Assembly (NCBI RefSeq): GCF_022921075.1 | Contig: NZ_CP095050.1 | Span: forward strand, 5,146,001 to 5,210,000 | DNA: 64,000 nt | Source: Hymenobacter sp. 5317J-9 | GTDB lineage: Bacteria > Bacteroidota > Bacteroidia > Cytophagales > Hymenobacteraceae | Direction of reading: 5' to 3' | Position numbers and translations under genes: made by a program | Part shown: one piece after another, positions 43,187 through 52,318 of the stretch | How the letters are laid out: each line of letters opens with the position of its first letter | Numbering within the stretch: the first letter of the stretch is position 1 | Notes under the pieces: generated by a model | The model's database searches: none | The model's input: the letters and a program-made list of their open reading frames with translations, nothing else | Told to the model about the DNA's origin: nothing

Positions 43187-43217
43187 CGACCTCTAATGGG
43201 CCAACCGTCCCGCTTAC

Positions 43218-44870
43218 TTACGCTTTGTACAGCAGCTCGTAGTACTCCTTGGCCATGCGGCCGCTCTCGAACTCCGGCTCCACGTCCTTCATGGCGGTTT
43301 TCACCACTTTCAGGAAGTTTTTGGGCTGGTCGTAGTACAGCGGCAGCACGGTGTTTTCGAGCACGTCGAGCAGGGTGGTGGCCTCCTGGTCGTCCTTCAC
43401 GTTTTCGGGCAGGTTTTCATCGGCGTGGGCAATGAGGAAGCCGTTTTCGCCGTCGCGGCAGAACTCCGGAATCCAGCCGTCGGCGATGCTCAGGTTCACG
43501 CTGGCGTTCATGGCGGCGGTCATGCCGCTGGTGCCGCTGGCCTCGCGCGGGAAGCGCGGCGTGTTCAGCCAGATGTCGGAGCCCTTCTTGAGGGCGGCCG
43601 ACAAGCCCAGCTCGTAGCCGGTGAGCACGGCGCAGTTTTTCAGGTGAGCCGTGCGCTTCATGATGTCATTGAACAAAGCCACCGCGCCGAAATCCTTCGG
43701 GTAGGGCTTGCCGGCCCAAATCATTTGGATGGGGCGCTTGGTGTTGCTGGCCAGCTCCACGAAGCGCTCAAAGTGACGTAGAATGAGGTCGGCGCGCTTG
43801 TAGCCGGCGAAGCGGCGGGCCCACACGATGGTGATGACCTCGGGGTCGAAGACGTTGCCGGTCTGGTCGGCCACGATTTTGAACAGCTCTTTTTTCAGCT
43901 CCTGCTTGCGGGCCAGCAGGTCGGCGTCGCTCTTACTTTTGAGGGCGGCGGCCAGCTGCGGGTCGCGCCAGTAGGTACCGTTCTGGCTGTTGGTGATGGG
44001 GATGATGGGGCATATGCCCTCGTAATGGCCCCACATTTCGTTGGCCACGCGGCCGTGCACCTTGCTCACGGCGTTGGCTTTGCGCGCGAAGCGCAGGGCC
44101 GTGAGGGTGTAGTTCAGGGCGTCGCCCTCGCCGATGCGGGCCACGCGGCGCACTTCCTCCTCGGGCATGGTGCCGAAGAAGGTCATGTCCGTCAGCAGCT
44201 TCATGGGGCGCTCCTCGTTGCCGGCCAGCTCGGGCGTGTGCGTGGTGAACACCAAGCGTTTCTGCACTTCGGCCAAGTCGCGGCCGTGCTTTTCGTAGAG
44301 GTAGAACGCCAGCGGCAGGCCGTGGCCCTCGTTGAGGTGGTACACGTCGGTTTTGCGGCCGAGCACATCGAGCAGCTTGCCGCCGCCCACGCCCAGCAGG
44401 ATGCTCTGGGCCACGCGGGCCGCGGCGTCCGGGTCGTAGAGGTGGTGCGAGATGGTGCGCGAGATGTAGTCGTTCTCGGGGATGTCGGTGGTGAGGAAGA
44501 ACATGGGCACGGTGCCGAACACCTCCGGGGCCAGGTACATCGCCTTCACCTGCACATCGGCGCCGTGAATGGTGATGGGAAACACGATGCCCGTGTCCTG
44601 CAAAAACGAGTAGTGCTTCTGGCGAAACTCGGCGCGCATGGTCTGGTCTTCGGCGCGGCCCTGGTCGTAGTAGCCAAAGCTCCACAGAATGCTGATGCCC
44701 ACCAGGTTTTGCTTCAGCTCGAAGCCCGAGCGCATGTGCGAGCCGGCTAGGAAGCCCAAGCCGCCGGAGTAGGTTTTGAGGGCCTGGTCGACGGCGAATT
44801 CCATCGAGAAATACGCGGCGGCCGTCTTGTATTTGGCCGCGGGAGCGTAAGGTTTGAACGTAAAAGCCAT
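43218..44870 (-). CDS. Alpha-glucan phosphorylase
   Basis: 550 aa, the short bacterial alpha-glucan phosphorylase form. Segments AAAYFSMEFAVDQALKTYSG, VYHLNEGHGLPLAFYLYEKH, WARRFAGYKRADLILRHFER, TPRFPREASGTSGMTAAMNA and SIADGWIPEFC match the family, the last in the PLP-phosphate region. It phosphorolyses alpha-1,4-glucan ends to glucose-1-phosphate in the cytosol. It belongs functionally with the GH13 enzymes and transporter at 45.8-52.2 kb, though on the opposite strand. Confidence 0.92.
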   Translation of the reverse strand: MAFTFKPYAPAAKYKTAAAYFSMEFAVDQALKTYSGGLGFLAGSHMRSGFELKQNLVGISILWSFGYYDQGRAEDQTMRAEFRQKHYSFLQDTGIVFPITIHGADVQVKAMYLAPEVFGTVPMFFLTTDIPENDYISRTISHHLYDPDAAARVAQSILLGVGGGKLLDVLGRKTDVYHLNEGHGLPLAFYLYEKHGRDLAEVQKRLVFTTHTPELAGNEERPMKLLTDMTFFGTMPEEEVRRVARIGEGDALNYTLTALRFARKANAVSKVHGRVANEMWGHYEGICPIIPITNSQNGTYWRDPQLAAALKSKSDADLLARKQELKKELFKIVADQTGNVFDPEVITIVWARRFAGYKRADLILRHFERFVELASNTKRPIQMIWAGKPYPKDFGAVALFNDIMKRTAHLKNCAVLTGYELGLSAALKKGSDIWLNTPRFPREASGTSGMTAAMNASVNLSIADGWIPEFCRDGENGFLIAHADENLPENVKDDQEATTLLDVLENTVLPLYYDQPKNFLKVVKTAMKDVEPEFESGRMAKEYYELLYKA

Positions 44871-45094
44871 AAGGAAATACTGCGCCAGCCAAGGCTGGCA
44901 TGTAGGGAAATTCGGGTGAAAAAGTAACGCTGCCAGGCAGGCGGCAGCTCAACGAAGCCGCAATGTGCAAACGTTTCGACAAATAAAGCGAAAGCCCAAT
45001 ATTGCACCCGCCGGGCACACGCCTAGCTGCGCAGCGAAGGAAGCTGCGTTCTGCCGCCGTAAGTGGGGTTTGGTGCGGAAAATGAGGGATTCGC

Positions 45095-45550
45095 TTAGCT
45101 CACACTGGCCACGCCTTTGAGCTGCTGCAGCTTGCGCAGGGTGGCCTGCGAGGCCTGGTGCTGGCGCTCCACAGCCTGGCGGGCGGCGCCGGTGAGCTCG
45201 GCCGACTCCAAGGCTTCGGTGTAGGCCTTGATGGCCCATTCTTCGCCGTAGATGTTGGAATCCAGAATGCTGGCCTCGCTGCGGTTGGTGACAAGGGCTT
45301 TGGCATCCATGAAGCCGCGGTAGAACTTGCCTTTGAGCGTGGTGCTGCTTTCGGCGTCGCCGCCGGCGGCTTGGGCAAAATCGTTCAGGTCGCGTACGAA
45401 CTGCTCGCTCTGCGCTACCAGCTGCTGGTAGTAGGCCTGGTTTTGTGGGTCTTTGGTTTCGTGGGCGGCGGTTTGGTAGCCCTCGATGCGGTCGTTTACG
45501 AACAGGGTGAGTTCGTTGAGGGTGTCAGCTAGTTTGGAGTTTTCGGCCAT
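45095..45550 (-). CDS. PA2169/DUF2383-like four-helix-bundle protein
   Basis: 151 aa. It reads as four helices: KLADTLNELTLFVNDRIEGY, AYYQQLVAQSEQFVRDLND, FYRGFMDAKALVTNRSEASI, and EWAIKAYTEALESAEL. The alternating E...H/EXXH-like spacing suggests a ferritin-like bundle. PA2169/DUF2383 proteins are often stress-linked. ATG 45550 (MAENSKLADTL) is chosen over the long upstream frame. Function not defined. Confidence 0.85.
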   Translation of the reverse strand: MAENSKLADTLNELTLFVNDRIEGYQTAAHETKDPQNQAYYQQLVAQSEQFVRDLNDFAQAAGGDAESSTTLKGKFYRGFMDAKALVTNRSEASILDSNIYGEEWAIKAYTEALESAELTGAARQAVERQHQASQATLRKLQQLKGVASVS

Positions 45551-45799
45551 GGGTGCGGGGTGTGGGGAGGGGGTGGTGGGGCCGCGGGGCCGGCCCCGGC
45601 AACCATCCATAACGGGAGCCGCGAGCACAGAGTTGGCAATAATTCGCTCATCCGGTGATAAATACAAATTCTGGCGGAGTGCCGGGCACTTGTCTCGGGC
45701 ACGGCAAACAACGGCTGTGCTCCTCCCTGTTGCGTTTGGAACCGGCCCACCAACGCGCCGGCCTGGCCCTCCCGGCCGCCACGCGCATTGCCAAAATCG

Positions 45800-45807
45800 T
45801 ACTTTTG
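45800..45807 (+). promoter_or_regulatory. -7 motif for the first GH13 gene
   Basis: TACTTTTG, an exact TAnnTTTG match 35 bases before ATG 45843. The rest of the 292-base gap 45551-45842 shows nothing recognisable. Confidence 0.5.
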
Positions 45808-45842
45808 GTGCGCAAACGTTTCCACCACCCGCTTCGCCTCTC

Positions 45843-47720
45843 ATGAAACTCACTCATTTGCTACTGGCCGCGGCGTCCGCGTTGGCCGCCTCGTCTCCTG
45901 CGTTGGCCAAAGCCGGCCCGCCGACCACCGCCGTTGCCAAACCTGCGGCCGGCGTTCGCATCGACCCTACTTACTGGTGGGTGGGCATGAAAAACCCCAA
46001 GCTGCAGTTGCTGGTGCACGCGCCGGGCGTGGGCGCCAGCGCCGCCAGCCTGGCCACGTATGCCGGCGTGAGCCTGGAAGGCACCCAGAAGCTGGAGAAC
46101 CCCAACTACCTGGTGGTCAATCTCAACATTACCCCCGCTGCCAAGCCAGGCCAGCTCAAGCTCACTTTCAAAGGGGCCAAAACGCTGAACTACAGCTATG
46201 AGTTGCGCGCCCGCAATACGGACCCGCAGCGCACCCAGGGCCTCACGCAGGCCGACTTCATTTACATGTTGATGCCGGACCGTTTTGCGAACGGCGACCC
46301 GAAGAACGACGTGGTGAAGGGCACCCGCGCCCCCCGCGTGGCCCGCGACTCGATGTACGCCCGCCACGGCGGCGACCTGAAGGGCATTGCCACCCATTTC
46401 GATTACTTCAAGCAGCTGGGCGCTACGGCCATCTGGCCCACGCCGGTCATCGAAAACGACATGCCCAAGGCTAGCTACCACGGCTACGCCATGACGGACT
46501 GCTACAAGATTGACCCGCGTTACGGCACCAACGCCGAGTACCAGCAATTTGTGAAGGACGCCCACGCCCAGGGCCTGAAAGTGGTGCAGGACATCGTGCT
46601 GAACCATTGGGGCAGCTACCACCACTTGTTCCTCGACAAGCCGGCGGCCGACTGGTTCCACGCCTTCCCCACCTTCACGCGCAGCAACTACAACGCTTTC
46701 GCCCTCAACGACCCACACGGCTCGAAGCGCGACTACCAGCTGTTCAACGACGGCTGGTTTGATACGACCATGCCCGACGTGAACCAGAGCAACCCGCTGG
46801 TTTCCACCTACGTGATTCAGAACTTTCTGTGGTGGGTGGAGTCGACGGGCATCGACGGCTACCGCATTGATACTTACCCCTATTCCGACCCGCAGTTTCT
46901 CATGGCGTTTGGTAAAGCCATTGGGGACGAATATCCTAAGCTGGCACAGTTTGGCGAAGCCTGGGAAGGCACCGAGGCCGAGCAGGCCTTCTACGCCCAG
47001 AACATCCTGCCGCCCGTGAACGGCTTCAAGTCAAACCTGCCTGGCGTGCTCGATTTTCAAATCAGCTTCGCCATTTCTGATGCCTTGAAAACCGAAAACG
47101 GCGACCTGAGCAAGCTCTACCACGCCCTGCAGGCCGACTGGCTGTACGTGGACGCCACGCGCAACGTGCCGTTTCTGGACAACCACGACATGAGCCGCTT
47201 CTACTCGGTGATTGGCGAGGACTTCAACAAGTTCAAGACGGGCATTGCCTGGCTGCTCACGCTGCGCGGCACGCCGCAGCTCTACTACGGCACCGAGGTG
47301 CTGATGAAAAACTTCTCGAACCCCGACGGCAAGGTGCGCGAGGACTTTCCGGGCGGCTGGGCCGGTGATAAGCTGAACTACTTTGCGTCGCGGCCGGGCC
47401 AGGCCGGCGAGGCCTTCGACTACGTGAGCAAGCTGGCTAACTACCGCAAAACGCACCCGGTGCTGAGCAGCGGCAAGCTGATGCAGTTTATCCCGCAGGA
47501 TGGCGTGTACACGTATTTCCGCTACAACGACGCGGGTGAGTGCGTGATGATTATCGCCAACAACACCAAGGATGAGAAGAAAGTGGACGGCATGCGCTTC
47601 GCGGAACGGACGGACGGCTTCTCGTCCGGGATGGAGGTGGTGAGCGGAGCGACGATTTCAGATTTGAAGACGCTGAACGTGCCGCCGCACACGGCCTGGG
47701 TGGTGGAGCTGCGGAAATAG
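45843..47720 (+). CDS. Exported GH13 cyclomaltodextrinase/neopullulanase-like enzyme
   Basis: 625 aa. A signal peptide (LTHLLLAAASALAASSPALA) is followed by an N-terminal Cyc-maltodext_N-like domain (RIDPTYWWVGMKNPKLQLLV, 37-125), then the GH13 barrel: DGYRIDTYPY (nucleophile Asp343), FGEAWEG (acid Glu372), DNHDMSRF (Asp449). It should cut maltodextrin or cyclodextrin in the periplasm, SusA-like. It opens the sugar module with the SDR, second GH13 and MFS gene downstream. Confidence 0.93.
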   Translation: MKLTHLLLAAASALAASSPALAKAGPPTTAVAKPAAGVRIDPTYWWVGMKNPKLQLLVHAPGVGASAASLATYAGVSLEGTQKLENPNYLVVNLNITPAAKPGQLKLTFKGAKTLNYSYELRARNTDPQRTQGLTQADFIYMLMPDRFANGDPKNDVVKGTRAPRVARDSMYARHGGDLKGIATHFDYFKQLGATAIWPTPVIENDMPKASYHGYAMTDCYKIDPRYGTNAEYQQFVKDAHAQGLKVVQDIVLNHWGSYHHLFLDKPAADWFHAFPTFTRSNYNAFALNDPHGSKRDYQLFNDGWFDTTMPDVNQSNPLVSTYVIQNFLWWVESTGIDGYRIDTYPYSDPQFLMAFGKAIGDEYPKLAQFGEAWEGTEAEQAFYAQNILPPVNGFKSNLPGVLDFQISFAISDALKTENGDLSKLYHALQADWLYVDATRNVPFLDNHDMSRFYSVIGEDFNKFKTGIAWLLTLRGTPQLYYGTEVLMKNFSNPDGKVREDFPGGWAGDKLNYFASRPGQAGEAFDYVSKLANYRKTHPVLSSGKLMQFIPQDGVYTYFRYNDAGECVMIIANNTKDEKKVDGMRFAERTDGFSSGMEVVSGATISDLKTLNVPPHTAWVVELRK

Positions 47721-47836
47721 CGCAAGGTTTCGCGAGGGTAAGGAAGGTTTCGCTAGGTGCCTAACGCCTGCTTTGTAACTTCCTTAAATCTCGCGAAAAC
47801 CTTGCGAAACCTCTTTTACCCTCGCGAAACCTTGCG
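47721..47836. repeat. Inverted repeat of GGTTTCGC motifs
   Basis: Outer arms 47721-47741 (CGCAAGGTTTCGCGAGGGTA) and 47816-47836 are reverse complements of 21 bases. Between them the GGTTTCGC/GCGAAACC motif occurs further times, five or so in all. The right arm ends 3 bases before the SDR start codon. Confidence 0.85.
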
Positions 47837-47839
47837 CCC

Positions 47840-48547
47840 ATGACCGACCTCACCAACCAAGTAGCCATTGTATCCGGCGCGAGCCGCGGCATTGGCAAAG
47901 CCATTGCGCTGCTCCTGGCCCTGCAGGGCGCCAAAGTGGTGGCCGTGGCCCGCAGCGAGCAGGAGCTGGAAGACCTGACCCACAAAACCCGGGGCCTGTG
48001 CATCGTGGCCGACATTGCCGACGAGGAAGACGCCCGGCACGTGGTGGCCGAAACCCTGCGTCACTACGGCCGCCTCGACATTGTGGTGTGCAACGCCGGC
48101 GTGGGCTCGTTCAACGAGCTGGAGCATTTCGAGGCCGCCGAGTGGGACCGGATATTCGACACCAACGTGAAAGGCACTTTCCTGCTCTGCAAGGCTGCCG
48201 TGCCCCACCTCAAGGCCCAGAAGCGCGGCCACATTGTGGGCATCACTTCTGACGTGGCCCGGCGCACCTTTGCCCACGGCACGGCCTATGGCGCCAGCAA
48301 GTTTGCCCAGGATGCCGTGCTGGCCAGCCTGCGCAAGGAAGTGCGCCCCCACGGCGTCAAGGTGAGCACCATCTACCCGGGCCTGGTCGACACCTATTTC
48401 AACGACACCAAGCCCGGCAGCGCGGACGCTGAGAAAACCCACCTGCGCCCCGCCGACGTGGCCCAGGCCGTGCGCTACGTGCTGGAAGCCCCCACCCACG
48501 TGGTGGTCGACGAGCTGATGCTGCACCCGCTCACGCAGGAGTGGTAG
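47840..48547 (+). CDS. SDR family oxidoreductase
   Basis: 235 aa Rossmann-fold enzyme. VSGASRGIGKA is the glycine-rich NAD(P) motif, CNAGVG is present, ITSDVA gives catalytic Ser137, and AYGASKF gives Tyr150 and Lys154. Classic SDR; the substrate is unknown. ATG 47840 is next to an inverted repeat. It sits between two GH13 genes, so a role in sugar or polyol metabolism is possible but unproven. Confidence 0.9.
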   Translation: MTDLTNQVAIVSGASRGIGKAIALLLALQGAKVVAVARSEQELEDLTHKTRGLCIVADIADEEDARHVVAETLRHYGRLDIVVCNAGVGSFNELEHFEAAEWDRIFDTNVKGTFLLCKAAVPHLKAQKRGHIVGITSDVARRTFAHGTAYGASKFAQDAVLASLRKEVRPHGVKVSTIYPGLVDTYFNDTKPGSADAEKTHLRPADVAQAVRYVLEAPTHVVVDELMLHPLTQEW

Positions 48548-48552
48548 AGTTC

Positions 48553-48640
48553 AATGGGTGAATGAGCGAATGGGTGAATGGCTGAATGAGCAAACATCCG
48601 CAGTCATTCGCCCATTCAGCCATTCACTCATTCACCAATT
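48553..48640. repeat. GAATGGGTGAATGA imperfect inverted array
   Basis: Left half repeats (TGGGTGAATGAGCGAATGGG and variants); right half (CATTCGCCCATTCAGCCATT) is their reverse complement. It fills the gap between the SDR stop and the second GH13 start at 48658. Confidence 0.85.
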
Positions 48641-48657
48641 GCCTATCTTGCCGCATC

Positions 48658-50478
48658 ATGAAACAATTGTTGCTGGCTGGCAGCCTCCTTGCTTTGGCTG
48701 CATTCGCTTTGCCCAACCCGCCCGTGGCCAAAAAACCCACCGCCCAGGACCCCAACACCACCGCGGAAGTCCCCCAGGACAACAAGCTCGTCATCTACCA
48801 GGTGATGACGCGGCTGTTCGGCAACAAAGTGGCTTTGAATAAGCCCTACGGCACCATCACGGAGAACGGCTGCGGCAAGTTCAACGACATCACCGATAAG
48901 GCGCTTGACGAAATCAAGAAGCTGGGCGTGAGCCATGTGTGGTACACCGGCGTGCTCGAACACGCCACCATGACGGACTATACCTCGCAGGGCATCCCGG
49001 CCGACGACGCCGACGTGGTGAAGGGCCGCGCGGGCTCGCCCTACGCCATCAAGGACTACTACGACGTGGCCCCCGACCTGGCCGTGACGGTGAAAAACCG
49101 TATGCCCGAGTACGAGGCTCTCATCAAGCGCACCCACGACCACGGCCTGAAAGTGCTGATGGACTTTATTCCGAACCACGTGGCCCGTTCCTACAAGTCG
49201 GACGCCAAGCCGCAGGGCGTGGTGGACCTGGGCGCGACGGACGACAAAACCAAAGCTTTCGCCCCCAACAACAACTTCTACTACCTGCCCGGCAAGAGCT
49301 TCGTGGTGCCGCCCGATTACAACCCGCTGGGCCCCGGCAAAGGCCCGCGCGAAGACGGCAAGTACACCGAAACACCCGCCCGCGCCACCGGAAACGACGT
49401 TTTCTCGGAAGCGCCCAGCGTGAACGACTGGTTCGAGACCATCAAGCTGAACTACGGCGTCGACTACCAGAACGCCCGCAAAGGCTACTTCGCTCCCGTG
49501 CCCGACACCTGGAAGAAGATGCGCGACATCCTGGTGTTCTGGGCCGGCAAAAACGTGGACGGCTTCCGCTGCGACATGGCCGAAATGGTGCCCGTGGAGT
49601 TCTGGGCCTGGGTAATTCCGGAGGTTAAAAAGGTGAACCCGGGCATCATTTTCATTGCCGAAGCCTACAACGCCAAGGAGTATAAAACCTACCTCTCCAC
49701 CGGCAAATTCGACTTTCTCTACGACAAGGTGGGCCTCTACGACGGCCTGCGCCGGCTCATGACGGGCACCGGTACCACCGACGACATCACCAAAGTGTGG
49801 AAGGAGGAAAGCAACGGCTTCTCGTCCAAAATGCTGCGCTTTCTGGAAAACCACGACGAGCAGCGCATTGCTTCCAAAGACTTCGCCACCGACCCCAAGC
49901 GCGCCGTGCCGGCCATGACCGTGACGGCCACCCTGGCCAGCGGGCCGGTGATGCTCTACATGGGCCAGGAGGTGGGCGAGCCCGCCCACGGCGCCGAAGG
50001 CTTCAGCAGCGAAGACGGCCGCACCAGCATCTTCGACTACTGGGGCGTGCCCGAGCACCAGAAATGGATGAACCAGGGCAAGTTTGATGGCGGCAAGCTC
50101 AGCCCCGAGCAGAAAGACCTGCGCCAGTTCTACGCCCGCCTGCTCACCGTGACGAGCCAGAGCGAGGCCCTGCGCAAAGGCCGCTTCTACGAACTGCAGG
50201 ACGCCAACAACCTCGGCAAGGAGTACGACCAGCGCCGCGTCTACTCTTACCTGCGCTACACTGATAAGCAGCAGGTGCTGGTGGTGGTCAATTTCTCGGC
50301 CGACAAAACCTACCGCCCCACCATCACCATCCCCGCCGAGGCGATGACGGCCATGGGCCTGAGCACCAAAAAATTCTACACCTACACCGACCTGCTCGAC
50401 ACCGACGAACCGCGCAACGGCCTCAACCTGACGCTGGCCCCGCTGTCGGCGTACATTTTCGAGATAAAGCCGCGCTAA
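48658..50478 (+). CDS. Exported GH13 alpha-amylase family enzyme
   Basis: 606 aa. A signal peptide (QLLLAGSLLALAAFALPNPP) precedes a GH13 barrel: HGLKVLMDFIPNHVAR, DGFRCDMAEM (nucleophile Asp306), IFIAEAYNAK (acid Glu335), FLENHDEQR (Asp400). An all-beta C-terminal domain follows (VLVVVNFSADKTYRPTITIP). It would degrade starch-type alpha-glucans outside the cytoplasm. A promoter for the next gene starts 3 bases after its stop. It complements the enzyme at 45843 (which has an extra N-terminal domain). Confidence 0.93.
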   Translation: MKQLLLAGSLLALAAFALPNPPVAKKPTAQDPNTTAEVPQDNKLVIYQVMTRLFGNKVALNKPYGTITENGCGKFNDITDKALDEIKKLGVSHVWYTGVLEHATMTDYTSQGIPADDADVVKGRAGSPYAIKDYYDVAPDLAVTVKNRMPEYEALIKRTHDHGLKVLMDFIPNHVARSYKSDAKPQGVVDLGATDDKTKAFAPNNNFYYLPGKSFVVPPDYNPLGPGKGPREDGKYTETPARATGNDVFSEAPSVNDWFETIKLNYGVDYQNARKGYFAPVPDTWKKMRDILVFWAGKNVDGFRCDMAEMVPVEFWAWVIPEVKKVNPGIIFIAEAYNAKEYKTYLSTGKFDFLYDKVGLYDGLRRLMTGTGTTDDITKVWKEESNGFSSKMLRFLENHDEQRIASKDFATDPKRAVPAMTVTATLASGPVMLYMGQEVGEPAHGAEGFSSEDGRTSIFDYWGVPEHQKWMNQGKFDGGKLSPEQKDLRQFYARLLTVTSQSEALRKGRFYELQDANNLGKEYDQRRVYSYLRYTDKQQVLVVVNFSADKTYRPTITIPAEAMTAMGLSTKKFYTYTDLLDTDEPRNGLNLTLAPLSAYIFEIKPR

Positions 50479-50480
50479 CG

Positions 50481-50512
50481 TTTGCGCAGGGTAGCGCGAT
50501 TCCTTAAATTTG
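50481..50512 (+). promoter_or_regulatory. Complete Bacteroidota promoter for the MFS sugar transporter
   Basis: TTTG at 50481-50484 and TAAATTTG at 50505-50512, 20 bases apart, match -33 TTTG and -7 TAnnTTTG. ATG 50570 is 57 bases after. It begins 3 bases after the GH13 stop, so the transporter can be expressed on its own. Confidence 0.65.
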
Positions 50513-50569
50513 AAGGCTGTGGGGCCCCGGTTACGGGCGCGTCGCAGCCTTCACTCTTTCCCTCCCCTC

Positions 50570-52243
50570 ATGGCCGCTCCCACCGCCGCACCCACTACTA
50601 GCACCAGCGTCAAGCCCCGCCTCAGCTTCTGGCAAATCTGGAACATGAGCTTCGGCTTTCTCGGCATTCAGTTCGGTTTTGAACTGCAGAACTCCAACGT
50701 GAGCCGCATTTTTGAAACCCTTGGTGCCAGCAAAGACGACCTGCCACTGCTCTGGATTGCGGCCCCGCTCACGGGCTTGCTGGTACAGCCGATTATCGGC
50801 TACTTCTCCGACCGCACCTGGCATCCTACTTGGGGGCGGCGGCGGCCATTCTTCTTCATGGGAGCCGTGCTGGCAGCCCTGGCGCTGTTTTTTATGCCCA
50901 ATTCGGGGTCGTTGCTGATAGCTGCCGGGATGCTGTGGGTGATGGATGCGAGCATCAACATATCAATGGAGCCGTTCCGGGCATTCGTGGGCGACCTGCT
51001 GCCCACCAGTCAGCGCACCACGGGCTTCGCTACCCAAAGCTTCTTTATCGGAGTCGGGTCGGTTATCGCGGCGGGGCTGCCCTGGGTATTCACCAACTGG
51101 TTTCACATTGCTAATACTGCGCCCCAAGGCCTCATTCCGCCATCGGTGAAGTACGCGTTTTATGCGGGTGGGCTGGCTCTATTTCTGGCCGTGATATACA
51201 CCGTGTTCACCACGCGCGAGTATCCGCCGGCCGACATGGCCGAGTTTGAGCGCGAGAAAGCCGAAGGCGGCGTATTTGATGGCTTGAAGCAGTCGTTTTT
51301 GGGTGTATTCAACATGCCCAAGGCCATGCAGCAGTTGGCAGTGGTACAGCTTTTTACCTGGTTTGCACTGTTTGCGATGTGGATTTATTCCACCAATGCC
51401 ATTACGAGCAACATCTACAACATGCACGTCGACAACGAGCTGTTTGCCAAGATTTCGCAGCAGGTGAATGCTGCCAGCGCTACGGTGCAGAATGTGCCAG
51501 CCAAGAGCTTTTTTGACTTGAGCAAAACCACTCCGGCGGAGCAGGAGGCTAAAAAGCTGGCAGCCCTGCGCACCGACCTGGCCGAAATCAACGAATTTCA
51601 GCCGGGCACACCCGACAAGGTCATTACCACCAGTTTAGCTGGCTATGCCCTGGCTGGTGGTCAACTCACGGCCGCCGAAACCTCCACGCTCAAGCGCGTG
51701 CAGCAGCAGTACAACGATGGGGCCGACTGGCTGGGCGTCTGCTCGTCGGTGCGCAACGGGGTGGCGGCCGTGTTTGCCTTCTTACTGCCCGTACTGGCTC
51801 GCCGCAGCAGCCGGCGTTTCACCCATATGCTTTGTCTGGTGGCTGGTGGATTAGGGCTGGTGTCGCTGCTGTTCGTGCACAACCCCCATTTTCTGGTTGT
51901 GTCGATGGCTCTGGTGGGCATTGCCTGGGCCAGCATCCTGTCCATGCCCTATGCCATGCTCGCGGGGGCCTTGCCAGCGAATAAAATGGGGTATTATATG
52001 GGGGTGTTCAACTTCTTCATCGTTACGCCGCAAATCATCGCCTCAGTAGGACTAGGTTTTTTAACCCGTTACCTGTTTCACGGCAATACGCTCTACGCGT
52101 TGGTTTTGGGCGGCGCCGGGATGATAGCGGGCGGTCTGCTTTCGCTGCGGGTCCAGGACAATGATGATATTCACTTACCTGTTGAAGAAGAAGCTAACAT
52201 CTTGGGCTACGATGCCCAGGCCCCGGCTAATCCGCAGGTGTAA
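50570..52243 (+). CDS. SLC45-type MFS sugar transporter
   Basis: 557 aa. 12 hydrophobic segments; RTWHPTWGRRRPFFFMGAV is the SLC45/GPH loop-2 motif (RxxxGRRRP), preceded by LTGLLVQPIIGYFSDRTW. A hydrophilic insert of about 100 residues sits between helices (HVDNELFAKISQQVNAASAT, at 280-390). SLC45-type carriers import maltose or sucrose with H+. With the exported GH13 enzymes and the cytosolic phosphorylase it forms a maltodextrin uptake route. ATG 50570 starts right before the first helix; the frame from 50510 is unsupported. Confidence 0.9.
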   Translation: MAAPTAAPTTSTSVKPRLSFWQIWNMSFGFLGIQFGFELQNSNVSRIFETLGASKDDLPLLWIAAPLTGLLVQPIIGYFSDRTWHPTWGRRRPFFFMGAVLAALALFFMPNSGSLLIAAGMLWVMDASINISMEPFRAFVGDLLPTSQRTTGFATQSFFIGVGSVIAAGLPWVFTNWFHIANTAPQGLIPPSVKYAFYAGGLALFLAVIYTVFTTREYPPADMAEFEREKAEGGVFDGLKQSFLGVFNMPKAMQQLAVVQLFTWFALFAMWIYSTNAITSNIYNMHVDNELFAKISQQVNAASATVQNVPAKSFFDLSKTTPAEQEAKKLAALRTDLAEINEFQPGTPDKVITTSLAGYALAGGQLTAAETSTLKRVQQQYNDGADWLGVCSSVRNGVAAVFAFLLPVLARRSSRRFTHMLCLVAGGLGLVSLLFVHNPHFLVVSMALVGIAWASILSMPYAMLAGALPANKMGYYMGVFNFFIVTPQIIASVGLGFLTRYLFHGNTLYALVLGGAGMIAGGLLSLRVQDNDDIHLPVEEEANILGYDAQAPANPQV

Positions 52244-52259
52244 CATTAACGTTTCCCGG

Positions 52260-52297
52260 AAAAAAGCCCGCTTCTGTTACTGAAGCGGGCCTTTTCT
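52260..52297 (+). terminator. Terminator of the sugar-transporter gene
   Basis: Stem AGCCCGCTTC / GAAGCGGGCC with loop TGTTACT, then TTTTCTTTC, 17 bases after the MFS stop. Confidence 0.82.
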
Positions 52298-52318
52298 TTC
52301 GGGAGTCTCGCTAAATAA

